The position numbers and the translations under genes were made by a program. DNA of 33,318 nt, from the NCBI GenBank assembly GCA_902791885.1, contig CADAXO010000006.1, forward strand, positions 1-33,318. Reading direction: 5' to 3'. This stretch comes from Oscillospiraceae bacterium. Lineage in GTDB: Bacteria; Bacillota_A; Clostridia; Saccharofermentanales; Saccharofermentanaceae. Positions 32,068 to 33,318 of the stretch are shown here, piece after piece (position 1 is the first letter of the stretch; every line of letters begins with the position of its first letter). The notes below the pieces were generated by a model that saw only the letters and a list, made by a program, of their open reading frames with translations, searched no databases and was not told the DNA's origin.

Positions 32068-32876
32068 TGACGGGTACGACGGTATCGCCCCGGGCTTCGT
32101 AATAGTCACGGCGCAGTACCTGTTAGCAAAAGCAGCACCTTGCGACAGTTCTTCTTCAGTAAGTTCCGGCAGATCATTCACGGTCACGCCTATGGACTTT
32201 AAGTACCACAGAAGCGAGCCGATATATGCATCCCCCGCGCCCGTCGTATCCACAGCCTTGACCTGTACGCCTTCCGCCTGCCCCGAAGCCTTGGCTGTCT
32301 TAAGCACGGCACCGTCCTTGCCTCTCGTGTAAACGATAAGCTTCACTCCCTGCTCGAAAAGCTCATCCGCAGCATCCTTAATCTCCGTCTTGCCCGTGAT
32401 GAACTCTATCTCCTCATCAGATAACTTCAGTATGTCAGCCTTTGGTATGAACTCCTTTACCGCCGCACGCAGATCTTCTTTGGTCTTCCACAAAGGGAAT
32501 CGAAGATTCGGATCGAAGCTTATGAGCGCACCCCTGGCACGCGCCTTCTCTATAGCCGCCCTGTGCGCATCCTTCATCGGGAAATCGCCCAAGGACACGC
32601 TGCAGAAATGAAGTGCGAAAATGTCTTCGAACATCCCATCTTTTATCTCTGAATCTTTAAGCAGCATATCCGCAGAAGGATTTCTGTAGAACGAGAATGT
32701 CCTGTTGCCGTCTTCCTCCAGGCTTACAAAAGCCAGAGCTGTATTCGCCTCATCGGTCTGTATAACATCGGATGTATCGATACCCGCGGTGCGAACGCCG
32801 TGACCTGATCGAACGAACAACCTGTCTTATCGGGAATAAAATCGATAAGAGCCTCGCCGATCGCGACAAGCTTCAT
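32038..32876 (-). pseudogene. PfkB-family fructokinase, internally deleted and frameshifted
   Basis: The kinase starts MKLVAIGEALIDFIPDKTG at 32876, in frame with the preceding GH32 domain, and reads FDQVTAFAP, then loses frame. The rest lies in another frame from GVRTAGIDTSDV through TALAFVSLEEDGNRTFSFYRNPSADML and the catalytic DTTGAGDAYIG to the stop at 32038. Ribokinase-family enzymes need about 45-60 residues between these two points, including the GGAPANV sugar-binding motif, and they are missing. A segment of about 13 bases (32787-32799) reads as VTAFAP in one frame and GVRTAG in the other, which marks a deletion between direct repeats, or an assembly collapse. As written the product cannot be active. 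Confidence 0.85.
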
Positions 32877-33318
32877 CGGCTTGTCCCCGAGCGTATAGAC
32901 GATAGCATTTGCATCACACTCGAAAGTAACATCCGCATCCGGATAGAATCTCGAGCTTAAGACGAATCTTCCGCCGTTGATATAGATCTCGACTGAAGAT
33001 GTATCGAGGATTATCCTCATATCGTTGAACTGACCGATACGGACCCTTCTTATATCACGCCCGTATCCCCAGCCTTTGCCCTCATCGAACTTAAGCACTG
33101 CGGCGCCGTCTACTACTTTAATCTCAAAGCCTCCGAAGGATGCACGCGTGAATCCCTGATCTGTGATCACGATATCGCATGGCAATGTGATCTCTGTCTT
33201 CTGCCCTGCCGCACACCTTATGCGCGAAGAACGAAGATTAACCAACTCATCTATCGGGTTCTGGCAGATGCCGCCGTCATCAGCGACACTTAACACACGA
33301 GGCAAAGTAAGACAATGC
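32877..33318 (-). CDS. GH32 glycosidase C-terminal domain (partial), fused in frame to fructokinase
   Basis: About 147 residues visible; the start lies beyond the window. The opening LTLPRVLSV matches the start of the GH32 C-terminal beta-sandwich (usually LTLPRELSL), and the later DMRIILDTSSVEIYINGGRFVLSSRFYP is its signature strand pair. GH32 includes sucrose-6-phosphate hydrolases and fructosidases. There is no stop between it and the kinase ATG at 32876 (IVYTLGDKPMKLV), so the gene looks like a natural GH32-PfkB fusion giving sucrose cleavage and fructose phosphorylation in one chain. The catalytic GH32 half is outside the window. Because of the kinase frameshift, translation ends at 32724. 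Confidence 0.8.

Noticed and set aside
1..33318. CRISPR array, insertion sequence or prophage
   Set aside because: No spaced direct-repeat series, transposase motif, integrase or phage structural gene is visible; the tRNA-Arg has no duplicated 3' end that would mark an attachment site.

Overview
The window looks like a chromosomal segment from a low-to-moderate GC Gram-positive anaerobe of the class Clostridia. Supporting signs are the AGGAGG-type ribosome binding sites, a PTS with HPr and enzyme I, Rnf-type genes, the YggS / HlyD-like / methionine-gamma-lyase-like gene set, DUF4214 and TPM-domain proteins, and consensus sigma-A promoters. I cannot name a genus. Almost every gene is on the minus strand; only a tRNA-Arg and a TrmH-family methyltransferase are on the plus strand. 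No CRISPR array, transposase or phage module is visible.

Layout from left to right (minus-strand operons read right to left). 25-4172: a tightly packed operon of ACT-domain protein, PLP-dependent lyase, HlyD-like membrane protein and YggS. 4220-7788: an orphan PTS IIC-like membrane protein, a polytopic DUF6056-like protein and a secreted DUF4214 protein ending in a clear terminator. 7889-12697: an ABC exporter made of a 1193-aa FtsX-type permease with extracellular coiled coils and an ATPase carrying an N-terminal GAF domain. 12791-14824: a queuosine-precursor operon (queC, transporter, queF) behind a promoter, a structured leader and an intrinsic terminator, probably a preQ1-type riboswitch. 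14833-17062: an MFS efflux pump preceded by a 12-codon leader ORF and competing hairpins that can bury its ribosome binding site, then a TPM-domain lipoprotein. 17173-19247: a membrane GGDEF protein and an EamA transporter. 19304-20343: tRNA-Arg(CCT) and a TrmH-type RNA methyltransferase.

20344-27625: a compact, overlapping operon that starts at a perfect TTGACA-16-TATAAT promoter. It encodes a zinc-ribbon membrane protein, the housekeeping sigma factor RpoD with a long lysine-rich N-terminal tail, and a divergent Rnf-like set (RnfC, RnfD, RnfG and a 412-aa membrane protein at the RnfE position). No RnfA or RnfB is present, and the flavinylation motifs are altered. 27628-29563: an ABC-2 exporter pair. 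29671-33318: a sugar PTS block with HPr, enzyme I and a second HPr-like protein whose His15 and Arg17 are both Gln (Crh-like), next to a GH32 glycosidase joined in frame to a PfkB fructokinase. The kinase carries an apparent deletion between short direct repeats and is frameshifted.

The best leads for new biology are the reduced Rnf-like complex in the rpoD operon, the leader-peptide attenuator of the MFS pump, the dead HPr paralogue, the two alternative-hairpin leaders, and the GAF-fused ABC ATPase. All functional assignments rest on reading motifs by eye; no database search was run.
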